Below, piece after piece: positions 24,473-32,796 of a DNA stretch of 64,000 bases. Position 1 is the stretch's first letter. Each line of letters begins with the position of its first letter. The DNA comes from Sporosarcina sp. P32b (GTDB lineage: Bacteria > Bacillota > Bacilli > Bacillales_A > Planococcaceae), in the NCBI RefSeq assembly GCF_002743335.1, contig NZ_PDZB01000008.1:1-64000 (forward strand), written 5' to 3'. The notes under the pieces were generated by a model that was given only the letters and a program-made list of their open reading frames with translations, did no database searches and was not told where the DNA came from. The position numbers were made by a program, and so were the translations under genes.

Positions 24473-24649
24473 ATGGCCGTCAATTGCTTCGACTGTATAT
24501 TCTTTTATACAACATGGGATCCCGTAAGTCCGCGGGGCTGCAAGGCATATGGATTCAAGACGAAAATGTTGCCGTCTATAGTGGTTAAACGCTCGTCTGG
24601 TATGGAGTGTATGAAATTCGAACCGAAAAAGGGGATGAAAATACGATGA
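24473..24649 (+). CDS. Small four-cysteine protein
   Basis: A 58-residue protein with Cys5, Cys8, Cys23 and Cys46 (N-C-F-D-C, R-G-C-K-A-Y-G, M-E-C-M-K-F) and aromatic residues around them (FFYTTWDP). The pattern suggests a small zinc ribbon or metal-binding knuckle. I recognise it as a conserved Bacillales protein often found by ung, but no function is known to me. ATG 24473 follows AGAGGAAG. It overlaps the next gene by four bases (ATGA), so the two are translationally coupled. Confidence 0.8.
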   Translation: MAVNCFDCIFFYTTWDPVSPRGCKAYGFKTKMLPSIVVKRSSGMECMKFEPKKGMKIR

Positions 24650-24909
24650 TCACAGTTACACAATTGCTTAGTGAAATCGAACAACAAGTACGCTTGGCGA
24701 AACAAACGCAGGATGAAGCGGCACAAAGAGAAGCCATCTATGCTGTGCGAACGTTATGTAATGTCATGCTCAATGATGAAAGACCCTCTACACCGTCCAT
24801 CCCGCAAGCCATGCAAATGAGCTCTGTTCATGCGACACCGATTACGTCGCTAAACGAGCAACCACTGCAGGAAGCGGATGCCAATGGAGAGTCATTGTTT
24901 GATTTCTAA
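24646..24909 (+). CDS. ywdI: YwdI-family protein
   Basis: An 87-residue protein matching YwdI (DUF5327 type). A helical N-terminal half (VTQLLSEIEQQVRLAKQTQD, then EAAQREAIYAVRTLCNVML) is followed by a low-complexity, Pro/Ser/Met-rich region and the conserved acidic end GESLFDF. Function is unknown. The start ATG overlaps the preceding stop, with AAAAGGGGATG about ten bases upstream. The gene keeps the B. subtilis position between ung and ywdK. Confidence 0.85.
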   Translation: MITVTQLLSEIEQQVRLAKQTQDEAAQREAIYAVRTLCNVMLNDERPSTPSIPQAMQMSSVHATPITSLNEQPLQEADANGESLFDF

Positions 24910-25007
24910 TAGCGCCACAAACCGTTCAAACACCTGTCATTTCTACGTGTTAGAATATGGTAGACTGAAAATAGATAGACAAGATTCGTTAGAAAGAAGG
25001 AATAATC

Positions 25008-25388
25008 ATGCCGTTTTTTATTATCGCAGGAGCTATTAACGCCGCGATCGCAGTTGCATTTGGAGCATTTGGTGCACACGCATTGAAAGATCGCCTGTCC
25101 GAACATTACTTAGCCGTCTGGGAAACCGCGGTACAATATCAGATGTTTCATGCGATTGCCTTGCTCGCCATTGGTATTTTGATGAGCAGCACATTGCTTG
25201 GACCATCAACACAACTATCATGGGCTGGCTATTTAATTTTGGCCGGTATCGTGATTTTCTCCGGAAGTCTGTATGTACTCAGCTTATCTGGAATCGGAAT
25301 CCTCGGCGCCATTACACCGATTGGCGGCGTTGCATTCATCGCAGGCTGGATCATGTTGATCATTGCCGCGGTAAAATTCGGAAGATAA
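25008..25388 (+). CDS. ywdK: DUF423-family membrane protein YwdK
   Basis: A 126-residue protein with four hydrophobic helices, of the DUF423 family. The opening [20 protein letters not shown] and [20 protein letters not shown] are diagnostic; [20 protein letters not shown] and [10 protein letters not shown] form the last helices. Function is unknown. ATG 25008 follows AGAAAGAAGG. It ends at a bidirectional terminator shared with gerQ, which is convergent here. Confidence 0.9.
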   Translation: MPFFIIAGAINAAIAVAFGAFGAHALKDRLSEHYLAVWETAVQYQMFHAIALLAIGILMSSTLLGPSTQLSWAGYLILAGIVIFSGSLYVLSLSGIGILGAITPIGGVAFIAGWIMLIIAAVKFGR

Positions 25389-25394
25389 CAAAGG

Positions 25395-25426
25395 AAAACC
25401 GCTCACACATGATGAGCGGTTTTTTC
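25395..25426. terminator. Bidirectional terminator between ywdK and gerQ
   Basis: AAAACCGCTCA pairs with TGAGCGGTTTT around CACATGA, with TTTTT on the plus side and A-rich sequence on the other. Confidence 0.9.
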
Positions 25427-25771
25427 TTATGGCGTTTGGTCGAAGTAATTTAATTCCTCTGGGAACTCCGCATAATCGAAGTAGATCATAGGGAATAAAT
25501 AGCGTCGTCCTGTATTCGTTTCGCTGAGGATGACGTGATCGCGTCCTGCAGCTTCTACCATACCCGTAACAGACTTCGTATTCTTGCCTGCTTCTACCGC
25601 ATGTTCAAATGAGAAATGAAAGACACCGGGTTTTCCTCTGTTAAGCCGTAAAATATTCTCGATGTACGACTGCTCTCTAAAAGGCGTATTTGGTGCGTTC
25701 CCCTGTACATTTGTTTGTGGCGGGACCATTTGTTGCTGGGCGTAACCGGGATTCCAATAATATTGAACCAT
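25427..25771 (-). CDS. gerQ: Spore coat protein GerQ
   Basis: A 114-residue homologue of GerQ (YwdL), a coat protein needed for normal germination through the cortex-lytic enzyme CwlJ and cross-linked by transglutaminase in B. subtilis. The N-terminus is Gln/Pro-rich (NPGYAQQQMVPPQTNV); the conserved part begins at QSYIENILRLNRGKPGVFHF and contains GMVEAAGRDHVILSE and RYLFPMIYFDYAEF. ATG 25771 has GGAGAGG upstream. It marks the organism as a spore former; expression in the mother cell is expected but no promoter was assigned. Confidence 0.92.
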   Translation of the reverse strand: MVQYYWNPGYAQQQMVPPQTNVQGNAPNTPFREQSYIENILRLNRGKPGVFHFSFEHAVEAGKNTKSVTGMVEAAGRDHVILSETNTGRRYLFPMIYFDYAEFPEELNYFDQTP

Positions 25772-26009
25772 TTCAACATCCTCTCCAGATCTGTTAGTTT
25801 TACTCGCGGGCAGTCTTGTTGGGCGAGGGAAAGGTGCGTTGCGTTTTGAAGTAGTCTGGTCGTTTCAGACGTTCTTCAGTCTGTGTAAGACGAGCAAGCG
25901 CATGTATCCTCTTTTTTGTTTTCGCGATGAAAGCTAAAGCAAAACCCCCTTGGTTGTATCTTATGTTGGAAGGCTGTTGGGTATGAATGGAGTTTTTGAA
26001 GAGGGGGAG

Positions 26010-26130
26010 GTTGAGGCACGGCGGAGAAGTTACCGTTACGTTGCGTTCCAGGCGGACGCGTTCGGGAGGGCCCGCGGTAAGCTTCCTAGTTCGCTAGTGC
26101 AAAGATGTGCTCCTAACGCTTCGCTCCAAT
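26010..26130 (-). repeat. Covarying hairpin repeat, copy 5 (variant, minus orientation)
   Basis: GCGTTCCAGGCGGACGCGTT then CGGGAGGGCCCGCGGTAAGC resembles copy 9 (38335-38510) closely; both also end in AAAGATGTGCTCCTAACGCT. The outer arms are degenerate. It pairs with copy 6 in inverted orientation. The 25772-26469 gap holds copies 5 and 6 and a three-unit 21-nt array, and no gene I can support. Confidence 0.65.
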
Positions 26131-26182
26131 CTCTTCATTGCAAGTGGGTAATACTTCTTGTTGCGCATTGAACTGTCGCAAA

Positions 26183-26238
26183 CGCTCAACAATCTGTTCA
26201 AGCGCTCATACTGAGTCGGCAAGCGCTCATATAAGCTG
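26183..26238 (+). repeat. 21-nt periodic YGCTCNAT array, three-unit copy
   Basis: CGCTCAAC at 26183, CGCTCATA at 26203 and CGCTCATA at 26224 are spaced 20 and 21 bases. It lies between the two members of the copy 5/copy 6 hairpin pair. Confidence 0.7.
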
Positions 26239-26255
26239 AATCCACCATATAAGTA

Positions 26256-26389
26256 GGATTGAAGAGGAAGCTGAGGCGACTCCCGGGAGGATCAGCGAGA
26301 GCCGTAGCGTTAAGAGCATGCACTTTTATAGGTTGAATTTGAGTAAGCCACGCCCTCCGGAAAACGTTCCCAGCTGGAGCTTCAATCCC
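26256..26389 (+). repeat. Covarying hairpin repeat, copy 6 (plus orientation)
   Basis: GGATTGAAG pairs with CTTCAATCC and AGCTG with CAGCT. The conserved GGCGACTCCCGGGAGGATCA and CCCTCCGGAAAACG blocks are present. Confidence 0.85.
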
Positions 26390-26424
26390 GAACCACTAGC
26401 CCTATTTGTCCTCTTTCTTCGCAA

Positions 26425-26457
26425 CAAAAAAGCCGCGAAGTGTTTCATTCGCGGCTT
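26425..26457 (-). terminator. Intrinsic terminator of hemQ
   Basis: On the minus strand AAGCCGCGAA pairs with TTCGCGGCTT around TGAAACAC, followed by TTTTT. Confidence 0.92.
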
Positions 26458-26469
26458 CAGTCTTACGTA

Positions 26470-27219
26470 TTAAACTTCGAAAAATGCTTCGCGCTTGTCA
26501 GCGTCCAAAATTGTACCGATGAAGAACGAGCCGAATACGCCGTAGCGTGCGCTGACTTCGTCAAAACGCATTTCATAGATGAGCTTTTTGAACTGCAACA
26601 TGTCATCTGAGAACAACGTGACGCCCCACTCATAATCATCAAAACCGACAGAACCGGAAATGATTTGCTTCACTTTACCTGCATATCCTCGGCCAATCAT
26701 GCCGTGGCTGCGCATTAAACTCTTGCGGTTGTCCATGTCGAGCATGTACCAGTTGTCTTCGCCTTCGCGTTTCTTGTCCATTGGATAGAAACAAACGTAT
26801 TGGCTACGTGGTAATTCAGGATACAAACGTCCGCGTACATATGGGTTCTGGTATGGATCTTCGTCAGATTCACCTGCTAGGTAATTCGATAATTCAACTA
26901 CCGACACATAAGAATACGCAGGGATTGTGTAATCCGCGATCGTTAACTTATTGAATTCTGCTTCCAGCTGATGAAGTTCATCCATTGTAGGACGTAATGT
27001 CATTAGCATGAAGTCTGCTTTTTGACCAATTACTGTATAAAACGCATGACTGCCTGTTTTAGCATCATCCGCTTCTTGCATACGCTCCAAAAATGTTAGG
27101 AATTCATTGACTGCTGCCTGGCGCTCTTCTTTTGAAATCATTTTCCAAGAAGGCCAGTCCATCGTGCGAAAATCGTGAAGTACATACCAACCGTCTAATG
27201 TAATAGCTGCTTCGTTCAC
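26470..27219 (-). CDS. hemQ: Coproheme decarboxylase HemQ
   Basis: A 249-residue member of the chlorite-dismutase-like family that converts coproheme to heme b in the Gram-positive coproporphyrin-dependent pathway. The proximal heme ligand is His172 ([14 protein letters not shown]), and the catalytic Tyr145 with Lys149 (VCFYPMDKK) matches numbering known for Staphylococcus HemQ. The fold repeats are visible at ~7-100 and ~137-245. The start is GTG 27219 with AAAAGGAG about nine bases upstream. It is divergent from pta, as in B. subtilis. Confidence 0.95.
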   Translation of the reverse strand: MNEAAITLDGWYVLHDFRTMDWPSWKMISKEERQAAVNEFLTFLERMQEADDAKTGSHAFYTVIGQKADFMLMTLRPTMDELHQLEAEFNKLTIADYTIPAYSYVSVVELSNYLAGESDEDPYQNPYVRGRLYPELPRSQYVCFYPMDKKREGEDNWYMLDMDNRKSLMRSHGMIGRGYAGKVKQIISGSVGFDDYEWGVTLFSDDMLQFKKLIYEMRFDEVSARYGVFGSFFIGTILDADKREAFFEV

Positions 27220-27435
27220 TTGAATTCAGTCTCCTTTTAAATCAAAGTAGTTTCTATTTCAAGTGTATCATAAACAGTCTTTACTCGTTAAGGAATAAGG
27301 TAAGACTACCCATCGCCAATTATGAAATTAAGTATCTAGGTGACAGTTGTCTGAAAACTTCGGAATTCTTAGTGTATTCATCTAACTTTTCAGGTATGAT
27401 GAATAGGAAAATATAACAAAGGGTGGGAATGGCAC

Positions 27436-28407
27436 ATGGCAGATCTTTTTGAAGGTATTCGTAAAACGTTGGAAGGGAAAGGAAAGACGATTGTCTTACC
27501 TGAAGGGGAAGACGTTAGAATACTAGAAGCAGCTGTACATCTTCAACAAGAGGGGATTATTACACCAGTTTTATTAGGGAACGAAGAAGCAGTAAATAAA
27601 GCAGCAAAAGATGGCGGCTTCGATATTTCTGAAATTAAGTTGATCGATCCTGCAAACGCTTCCTATTTTGAAGAACTGGCGGAGAAATTCGTGGAACGTC
27701 GTGCAGGAAAAGCAACAATCGAGCAAGCACGCGAGCAATTGAAAGATGTAAACTATTTCGGAACTATGCTAATCTATACAGGACGTGTAGACGGTTTAGT
27801 GAGTGGAGCTGCACATTCGACGGCAGATACAGTTCGTCCAGCATTGCAGATCATCAAGACGAAGCCTGGTATTTCAAAAACAAGCGGTGCTTTCATTATG
27901 ATGAAAGAAGAAGAGCGTCTGATTTTTGCAGACTGTGCTATTACTGTGAATCCATCAGCTAAAGAATTGGCTGAAATCGCTGTGGAAAGTACAAAAACTG
28001 CAAAAGCATTCGGAATTGATCCGCGCGTTGCGATGCTTTCATTCTCTACTAAAGGGTCTGCTGTGACAGAAGAGACGGAAAAAGTAGTGGAGGCGGCTAG
28101 AATTGCAAAAGAACTGGCACCTGAACTATTGATTGATGGAGAATTCCAATTTGACGCAGCCTACGTACCAAGTGTGGCAGCGAAAAAAGCTCCGGAATCT
28201 GTCATCAAAGGCGACGCAAATGTCTTTATTTTCCCGACATTGGACGCAGGGAACATTGGCTATAAATTGACAGAACGTCTAGGTGGCTACGAAGCGATTG
28301 GGCCGATTCTTCAAGGTCTCAATGGGCCTGTTAACGATTTGTCACGCGGCTGTTCCGCAGAAGACGTGTACAAACTGTCTATCATCACAGCTGCCCAGAG
28401 CCTATAA
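27436..28407 (+). CDS. pta: Phosphate acetyltransferase
   Basis: A 323-residue Pta of the short (class I) type that interconverts acetyl-CoA and acetyl phosphate in overflow metabolism. Seen are the family opening IVLPEGEDVRILEAAVHLQQ, VDGLVSGAAHSTADTVRPAL, GAFIMMKEEERLIFADCAIT, the active-site-region MLSFSTKGSA and the closing GPILQGLNGPVNDLSRGCS. The length is normal. ATG 27436 follows AAAGGGTGGG. A -10-like TATGAT at 27395-27400 stands before it, but I do not see a good -35. No catabolite-response element was recognised. Confidence 0.95.
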   Translation: MADLFEGIRKTLEGKGKTIVLPEGEDVRILEAAVHLQQEGIITPVLLGNEEAVNKAAKDGGFDISEIKLIDPANASYFEELAEKFVERRAGKATIEQAREQLKDVNYFGTMLIYTGRVDGLVSGAAHSTADTVRPALQIIKTKPGISKTSGAFIMMKEEERLIFADCAITVNPSAKELAEIAVESTKTAKAFGIDPRVAMLSFSTKGSAVTEETEKVVEAARIAKELAPELLIDGEFQFDAAYVPSVAAKKAPESVIKGDANVFIFPTLDAGNIGYKLTERLGGYEAIGPILQGLNGPVNDLSRGCSAEDVYKLSIITAAQSL

Positions 28408-28473
28408 TCGAAGGTTCGAAGTTTGTGAACCGTCTACATATAATCCAGATCAACCACCATAGGAGAGCTAGAC

Positions 28474-29310
28474 ATGTCACAAGATAAACATTTATTGAAT
28501 CAACCAGCATGGCGTTTCATCGACGAATCCATTTCCGCGCGTAATCGTTCTGCGCTTGAATCCTTCGCCATGGATGATGCGTTATGCCAATTAGTTGGCC
28601 AGCAACGAAGCGCCCCTGTCGTTAGGACGTGGGTACATGACAAGACTATCGTGTTAGGTATTCAAGATCATCGCATGCCGTTCATTCAACAAGCGATGGA
28701 AGGAATCGAGCAACACGGTTATCAGTCAATTGTTCGGAACTCAGGCGGTCTGGCAGTTGTTCTAGATGAAGGGATATTAAATATTTCCTTAATCTTTTCC
28801 GAACAAAAGTCCTCGATTGATATTCCAGTAGGCTATGAAGCGATGCTATCACTAGTACAGCTATTATTCCCTGAACTAGGCGAACGGATAGAAGCTTATG
28901 AAATTGTTGGATCTTATTGTCCTGGATCGTATGATTTAAGTGTCGATGGCAAGAAGTTCGCGGGGATCTCTCAGCGACGTCTGCGCCAAGGAGTCGCTGT
29001 ACAAGTGTATTTATGCATTGAAGGCAGTGGTTCAAAACGAGCGGAAATCATTCGTGAAGTCTACGAGAAGGGCTTACAAGGGCAGCCGACAAAATTCAGC
29101 TACCCTGTGATCCAGCCGGATACGATGGCGTCGTTATCGGAAATTCTCGATACGCATTTGACGGTAAATGAAGTCGTTATTCGTCTGCAAATATTATTAC
29201 GTTCGTTGACAGAAGATGTGCAACACGGTGGATTAACAGACGAGGAAATGGAATTGTACGGGTTTTATTTACAACGCGTCTTTGAACGCAATCAAAAGAT
29301 GCTATCATAA
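28474..29310 (+). CDS. lipL: Octanoyl-[GcvH]:protein N-octanoyltransferase LipL
   Basis: A 278-residue LipL of the biotin/lipoate protein-ligase fold. It moves octanoyl groups from GcvH to the E2 subunits of 2-oxoacid dehydrogenases. The catalytic Cys149 lies in GSYCPGSYDLSVDGKKFAGI, which also carries the conserved lysine; RNSGGLAVVLDEGILNISLI is the substrate-binding strand. ATG 28474 follows AGGAGAGC. Position after pta matches the B. subtilis order. A terminator with T-runs on both strands follows. Confidence 0.92.
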   Translation: MSQDKHLLNQPAWRFIDESISARNRSALESFAMDDALCQLVGQQRSAPVVRTWVHDKTIVLGIQDHRMPFIQQAMEGIEQHGYQSIVRNSGGLAVVLDEGILNISLIFSEQKSSIDIPVGYEAMLSLVQLLFPELGERIEAYEIVGSYCPGSYDLSVDGKKFAGISQRRLRQGVAVQVYLCIEGSGSKRAEIIREVYEKGLQGQPTKFSYPVIQPDTMASLSEILDTHLTVNEVVIRLQILLRSLTEDVQHGGLTDEEMELYGFYLQRVFERNQKMLS

Positions 29311-29314
29311 GACG

Positions 29315-29352
29315 AAAAAAAGCTGCCAATCAGTTATTGATTGGCGGCTCTT
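29315..29352. terminator. Bidirectional terminator between lipL and rsfA
   Basis: AGCTGCCAATCA pairs with TGATTGGCGGCT; the minus strand carries seven T after the stem and the plus strand CTTTT. The rsfA stop codon lies within the stem. Confidence 0.85.
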
Positions 29353-29968
29353 TTGATGTGATTAGATTTCCATTCGGTTCCATTTTGAATAACGGTGCGA
29401 CGTGCTCACTTTCTTCATTTAAAGCGATTAACCGACGTGCGCGATTCATGATTTGAACGAATTGCTCATAATCTTCTTTCAACGTACGGTTCTCTTTTTT
29501 CAGATCTTCAAGTTGCGTTTCTAGCGATTTCATTTGTTCTGTCGCCGTTTTCGCCGTCTGTCTCCAACGAAGTGCATCCGTATCCGCACCGCCGTTATGA
29601 TGCATGCGAATCAAATACGCAATGACCGTGTCGAGGGATAGGGCTGATAACGGAACCTGTATTTTTTCTTGACCATCTGCACCTGTCTCAGGGTTGTACA
29701 TTTGCTGGTTACGTCTTTTAAAATCTGTACCTAGCACACGTAACGTTTGCTTTCTCTCTTTCTTCGCTTCGGAGAGTTCACTCTCGTAGTCTCTTCGCAC
29801 GACTGCATTCCATCTAAACCCGCAAGCTGCTGCTGTTCGATTCAGTGCGTCGCCTACTTCCTCAAATGCACCTAACTGTGTACTTCCTTCTCTTACATGT
29901 CGTAGCACCGTCTCTGCCAATAATTCATCGTCCTGTTCTAACCATGCGTCTTGTCTAACTTTCACCAT
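29330..29968 (-). CDS. rsfA: Prespore transcription regulator RsfA
   Basis: A 212-residue RsfA-family regulator. It has an N-terminal Myb/SANT-like DNA-binding segment (VRQDAWLEQDDELLAETVLR, then GFRWNAVVRRDYESEL), a middle LSLDTVIAYLIRMH segment and a coiled coil at ~140-190 (MKSLETQLEDLKKENRTLKE). In B. subtilis RsfA is sigma-F/G-controlled and tunes forespore genes. ATG 29968 is preferred, seven bases after AGGAGG; ATG 29974 is two codons earlier. Convergent with lipL. Confidence 0.9.
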   Translation of the reverse strand: MVKVRQDAWLEQDDELLAETVLRHVREGSTQLGAFEEVGDALNRTAAACGFRWNAVVRRDYESELSEAKKERKQTLRVLGTDFKRRNQQMYNPETGADGQEKIQVPLSALSLDTVIAYLIRMHHNGGADTDALRWRQTAKTATEQMKSLETQLEDLKKENRTLKEDYEQFVQIMNRARRLIALNEESEHVAPLFKMEPNGNLITSKEPPINN

Positions 29969-30140
29969 CTCCATGCCTCCTGTCTTGTACTCTCTTTCTA
30001 CTGCCATTATGACCACGAAATGAGTCTTTTATTCAGAGAGTCACAAAATTCTATCAAGATGGTAATAAAGTGGGCAGGTTTTTTGGGTGAGTGGGAGTTA
30101 AGTAAAGTTAGCGGTGTGAGGCTGGTAGGGGGTAGGGGTG

Positions 30141-30267
30141 GGGATTTGCGCTACGGAGGGGACGCTTTCCTGAGGGCCCGCGGCGAGCCAACCAGTCGCA
30201 AGCTCCCTTGGTTGTCTCTCCTGTCGGGCTGATCCTCTGGGAGTCGCCCCTCCTACGCGCCAATCCC
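30141..30267 (-). repeat. Covarying hairpin repeat, copy 7 (minus orientation)
   Basis: GGGATT pairs with CAATCCC, and GGAGGGG with CCCCTCC. The core on the minus strand reads CGACTCCCAGAGGATCAG. The flank TTGCAATGCGAGTAGGTGAT is shared, inverted, with the region upstream of copies 3 and 13. The 29969-30681 gap holds this copy, copy 8 and the ywfO promoter region. Confidence 0.85.
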
Positions 30268-30408
30268 TTGCAATGCGAGTAGGTGATACATTTTGTTGTG
30301 CATTGAAGTTAGGTTTGTAATCTATTTTGAAATTGAATAAGTTTAGTCGTAACAATAGTTCACACATTACCTACAATGAGTGATATAAGTACCTCAACTC
30401 AATAAGTA

Positions 30409-30480
30409 GGATGGAAGCGGAAGCTGACGGCGACTCCCGCAGGCCCATGGGAAAGCGTCCGTCGGCTGGAGCTTCCATCC
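30409..30480 (+). repeat. Covarying hairpin repeat, copy 8 (short, plus orientation)
   Basis: GGATGGAAGC pairs with GCTTCCATCC and AGCTGACGG with CCGTCGGCT (one G-T pair). The loop part reads CGACTCCCGCAGGCCCATGG then GAAAGCGTC. Confidence 0.9.
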
Positions 30481-30648
30481 CCTCGCACTCACAAATTCAC
30501 CTTTTATTCTTAAGCTACTCGCATTTGAACTTAAGCCAGCAGCAATCCCCTTGTAGATACTAAATCACTATCCTAAATTTGAAATTCCATACACAATCCT
30601 GTTTAAAATCCGTCATAGAGTACTATGTCACGTTCCGTCGTTTTTTGT

Positions 30649-30654
30649 TATACT
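30649..30654 (+). promoter_or_regulatory. -10 element of ywfO
   Basis: TATACT preceded by TTTTTTG lies 27 bases before the ywfO start; the -35 is not clear. Confidence 0.4.
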
Positions 30655-30681
30655 GGAACGAATGAAGGATGAGGTGACGAC

Positions 30682-31971
30682 ATGGCGTACCAAAATGAAA
30701 AACTGTCCGAAGAGAAAGTGTTTAAAGACCCCGTGCACCGCTACATACACGTTCGGGATCGCGTAATATGGGACCTGGTCAACACGCGCGAATTCCAGCG
30801 ATTGCGTAGGATTCGCCAGCTCGGCACCACGTACCTAGTGTTCCACGGTGCAGAACATAGCCGCTTCCAGCATTCGCTCGGTGTCTATGAAATCGTTAGA
30901 CGAATTCTCGACGACGGCTTCAGTGGGCGTGAAGAATGGGACGAAGAACAGCGACTCGTCGCTCTTTGTGCAGCGCTATTGCATGATCTGGGACACGGTC
31001 CGTTTTCCCATGCATTTGAAAAAGTGTTCAATCTGGATCACGAACAATTCACCCAGCAAATTTTATTGGAACAGACAGAAGTCCATGAAGTGCTGCGTCG
31101 TGTGTCGCCAGATTTTCCTCAAAAAGTGGCAGATGTCATCGACAAAACGTATCCTGATAAATTGGTCGTCAGCTTGATTTCCAGTCAGATCGACGCAGAC
31201 CGTATGGATTATCTTCAGCGCGATGCGTATTACACTGGTGTTTCCTATGGCCATTTCGACATGGAACGGATTTTGCGTGTCATGCGTCCGACCGAAGATC
31301 AAGTCGTCATCAAGCAGAGCGGTATGCACGCGGTGGAAGACTATATTATGAGTCGCTATCAAATGTACTGGCAAGTGTATTTCCACCCCGTGTCGCGAAG
31401 TGCAGAAGTGATCTTGATCAAAATTTTACACAGAGCGAAACATTTATTTGAAACTGGGTATGCATTTAAGCAAGAACCTATGCATTTCATTTCGTTCTTC
31501 GCACAAGAGTTCAAATTGAAAGAGTACATAGCTCTTGATGAGGGCGTGTTATTGACGTATTTCCAGCTATGGATGGAAGAGGACGATACGATTTTAGCGG
31601 ATTTATGTGATCGCTTCGTGAACAGACGGCTATTTCAATATGCCGAATTCGATCCTGCAGTGCAGTACATGAAATTTGGTGAACTTATTACATTATTCAA
31701 AGAAGTAGGGCTCGATCCTGACTATTATTTAGTGACGGATTCTTCATCTGACTTACCGTACGACTTTTATCGTCCAGGTGAAGAGAATGAGCGTGTGCCG
31801 ATTTATTTACAACTAGAAAATGGCGATTTACGTGAACTGTCGCGCATGTCTGATGTAGTCGAAGCGATATCAGGCAAACGCAGAACAGACCATAAAATTT
31901 ATTATCCGGAAGATTTATTGATAGATGGAAACCCGTTGCATGAGAAGATTTTGGAATTGTTAAGAGGTTAA
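30682..31971 (+). CDS. ywfO: HD-domain phosphohydrolase YwfO
   Basis: A 429-residue HD-superfamily phosphohydrolase. The metal-binding set is visible as RFQHSLGVYE with His64, LLHDLGHGPFSHAFE with His101-Asp102, and the QIDADRMDYLQRDAYYTGV aspartate. The family resembles dNTP triphosphohydrolases (SAMHD1/dGTPase relatives), but the physiological substrate of YwfO is not settled. ATG 30682 follows GGATGAGGTG. It overlaps no gene and is followed 17 bases later by ywgA, as in B. subtilis. Confidence 0.92.
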   Translation: MAYQNEKLSEEKVFKDPVHRYIHVRDRVIWDLVNTREFQRLRRIRQLGTTYLVFHGAEHSRFQHSLGVYEIVRRILDDGFSGREEWDEEQRLVALCAALLHDLGHGPFSHAFEKVFNLDHEQFTQQILLEQTEVHEVLRRVSPDFPQKVADVIDKTYPDKLVVSLISSQIDADRMDYLQRDAYYTGVSYGHFDMERILRVMRPTEDQVVIKQSGMHAVEDYIMSRYQMYWQVYFHPVSRSAEVILIKILHRAKHLFETGYAFKQEPMHFISFFAQEFKLKEYIALDEGVLLTYFQLWMEEDDTILADLCDRFVNRRLFQYAEFDPAVQYMKFGELITLFKEVGLDPDYYLVTDSSSDLPYDFYRPGEENERVPIYLQLENGDLRELSRMSDVVEAISGKRRTDHKIYYPEDLLIDGNPLHEKILELLRG

Positions 31972-31988
31972 GAGAGGGGTTGCGGGAC

Positions 31989-32495
31989 TTGCTGCAAGAG
32001 CATGCAAAAATCGTTCAGTTTATATCGTTGGCGAATGAAGTAAATGGCCGTAAGAAAATGCAGAAGATGGTTTATATATTGAAAAAAATGAATTTCCCGT
32101 TTGCTGAGAAATACGAACTTCATATGTATGGTCCTTATTCGGAAGAACTGACATTGCGAGTGGAAGAATTGTGTGAAATGGGCTTTTTGGCTGAACGTTT
32201 CGAGGACAAGGGTTCGTATAAGCAATATTGCTATCAAGTGACGGATGAAGGGTCGAAATTCCTTGCGACAGCAGAAGCACCGAAAGAACAGTTGCCAAAA
32301 TGTATCGAGCGATTGAATGAGAAGTCGTCACGCTTTTTGGAATTGGTCTCTACATTACTGTTTTTCGATCAGCTCGACAAAGAGGATCAAATTGCTAAAG
32401 TACGTATCGTGAAAAACAAACTGAACTTTACTGATCAGGAAATGGAACAAGCTTTTGCCTTCATCGAGGAGATGCAAGTGAGTTCAGTCAGCTAA
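31989..32495 (+). CDS. ywgA: YwgA-family protein
   Basis: A 168-residue protein matching YwgA, of unknown function. The typical segment NGRKKMQKMVYILKKMNFPF followed by YELHMYGPYSEELTLRVEEL resembles the small antitoxin-like/phage-associated (Panacea-type) fold, which is inference. TTG 31989 (MLQEHAKIV) is preferred because GAGAGGGG lies nine bases before it; TTG 31980 overlaps that site. Likely co-transcribed with ywfO. Confidence 0.85.
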   Translation: MLQEHAKIVQFISLANEVNGRKKMQKMVYILKKMNFPFAEKYELHMYGPYSEELTLRVEELCEMGFLAERFEDKGSYKQYCYQVTDEGSKFLATAEAPKEQLPKCIERLNEKSSRFLELVSTLLFFDQLDKEDQIAKVRIVKNKLNFTDQEMEQAFAFIEEMQVSSVS

Positions 32496-32506
32496 ATGGA
32501 TCAAGT

Positions 32507-32536
32507 AAAAAGGATTCTCGCGATGAGAATCCTTTT
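32507..32536. terminator. Terminator between ywgA and ywhB
   Basis: AAAAGGATTCTC and GAGAATCCTTTT pair perfectly around GCGAT, giving T-runs in both directions. Confidence 0.85.
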
Positions 32537-32543
32537 GCTGATT

Positions 32544-32729
32544 TTACTGTTCACTCATAAGTTTCCCATCCTTAAAAAGGTGGTTTTTTGGCATTTCTTC
32601 AATGAAAACTGTTACGCTATCAGTAGTAGCACCAGTCGTTTCCACAACGGCTTGCGTAACTTTTTCACATAGTGCACGTTTTTGGTCGTCAGTGCGGCCT
32701 TCAAGCATTTTTACTGTGACGTATGGCAT
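32544..32729 (-). CDS. ywhB: 4-oxalocrotonate tautomerase-like enzyme
   Basis: A 61-residue tautomerase subunit. The catalytic base would be Pro1 after removal of Met (PYVTVKMLEGRTDDQKRALC), with the usual VTVFIEEMPKNHLF segment near the C-terminus. Such proteins form hexamers and tautomerise 2-hydroxymuconate-like compounds; the natural substrate of YwhB is unknown. ATG 32729 follows AAGGAGG. It is divergent from ywhD. Confidence 0.93.
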   Translation of the reverse strand: MPYVTVKMLEGRTDDQKRALCEKVTQAVVETTGATTDSVTVFIEEMPKNHLFKDGKLMSEQ

Positions 32730-32796
32730 TTCATTTCCTCCTTAGCAGAAAATTCAGGTATAGTACATATAATAACAGAGATGGAGGGCGATTTAC

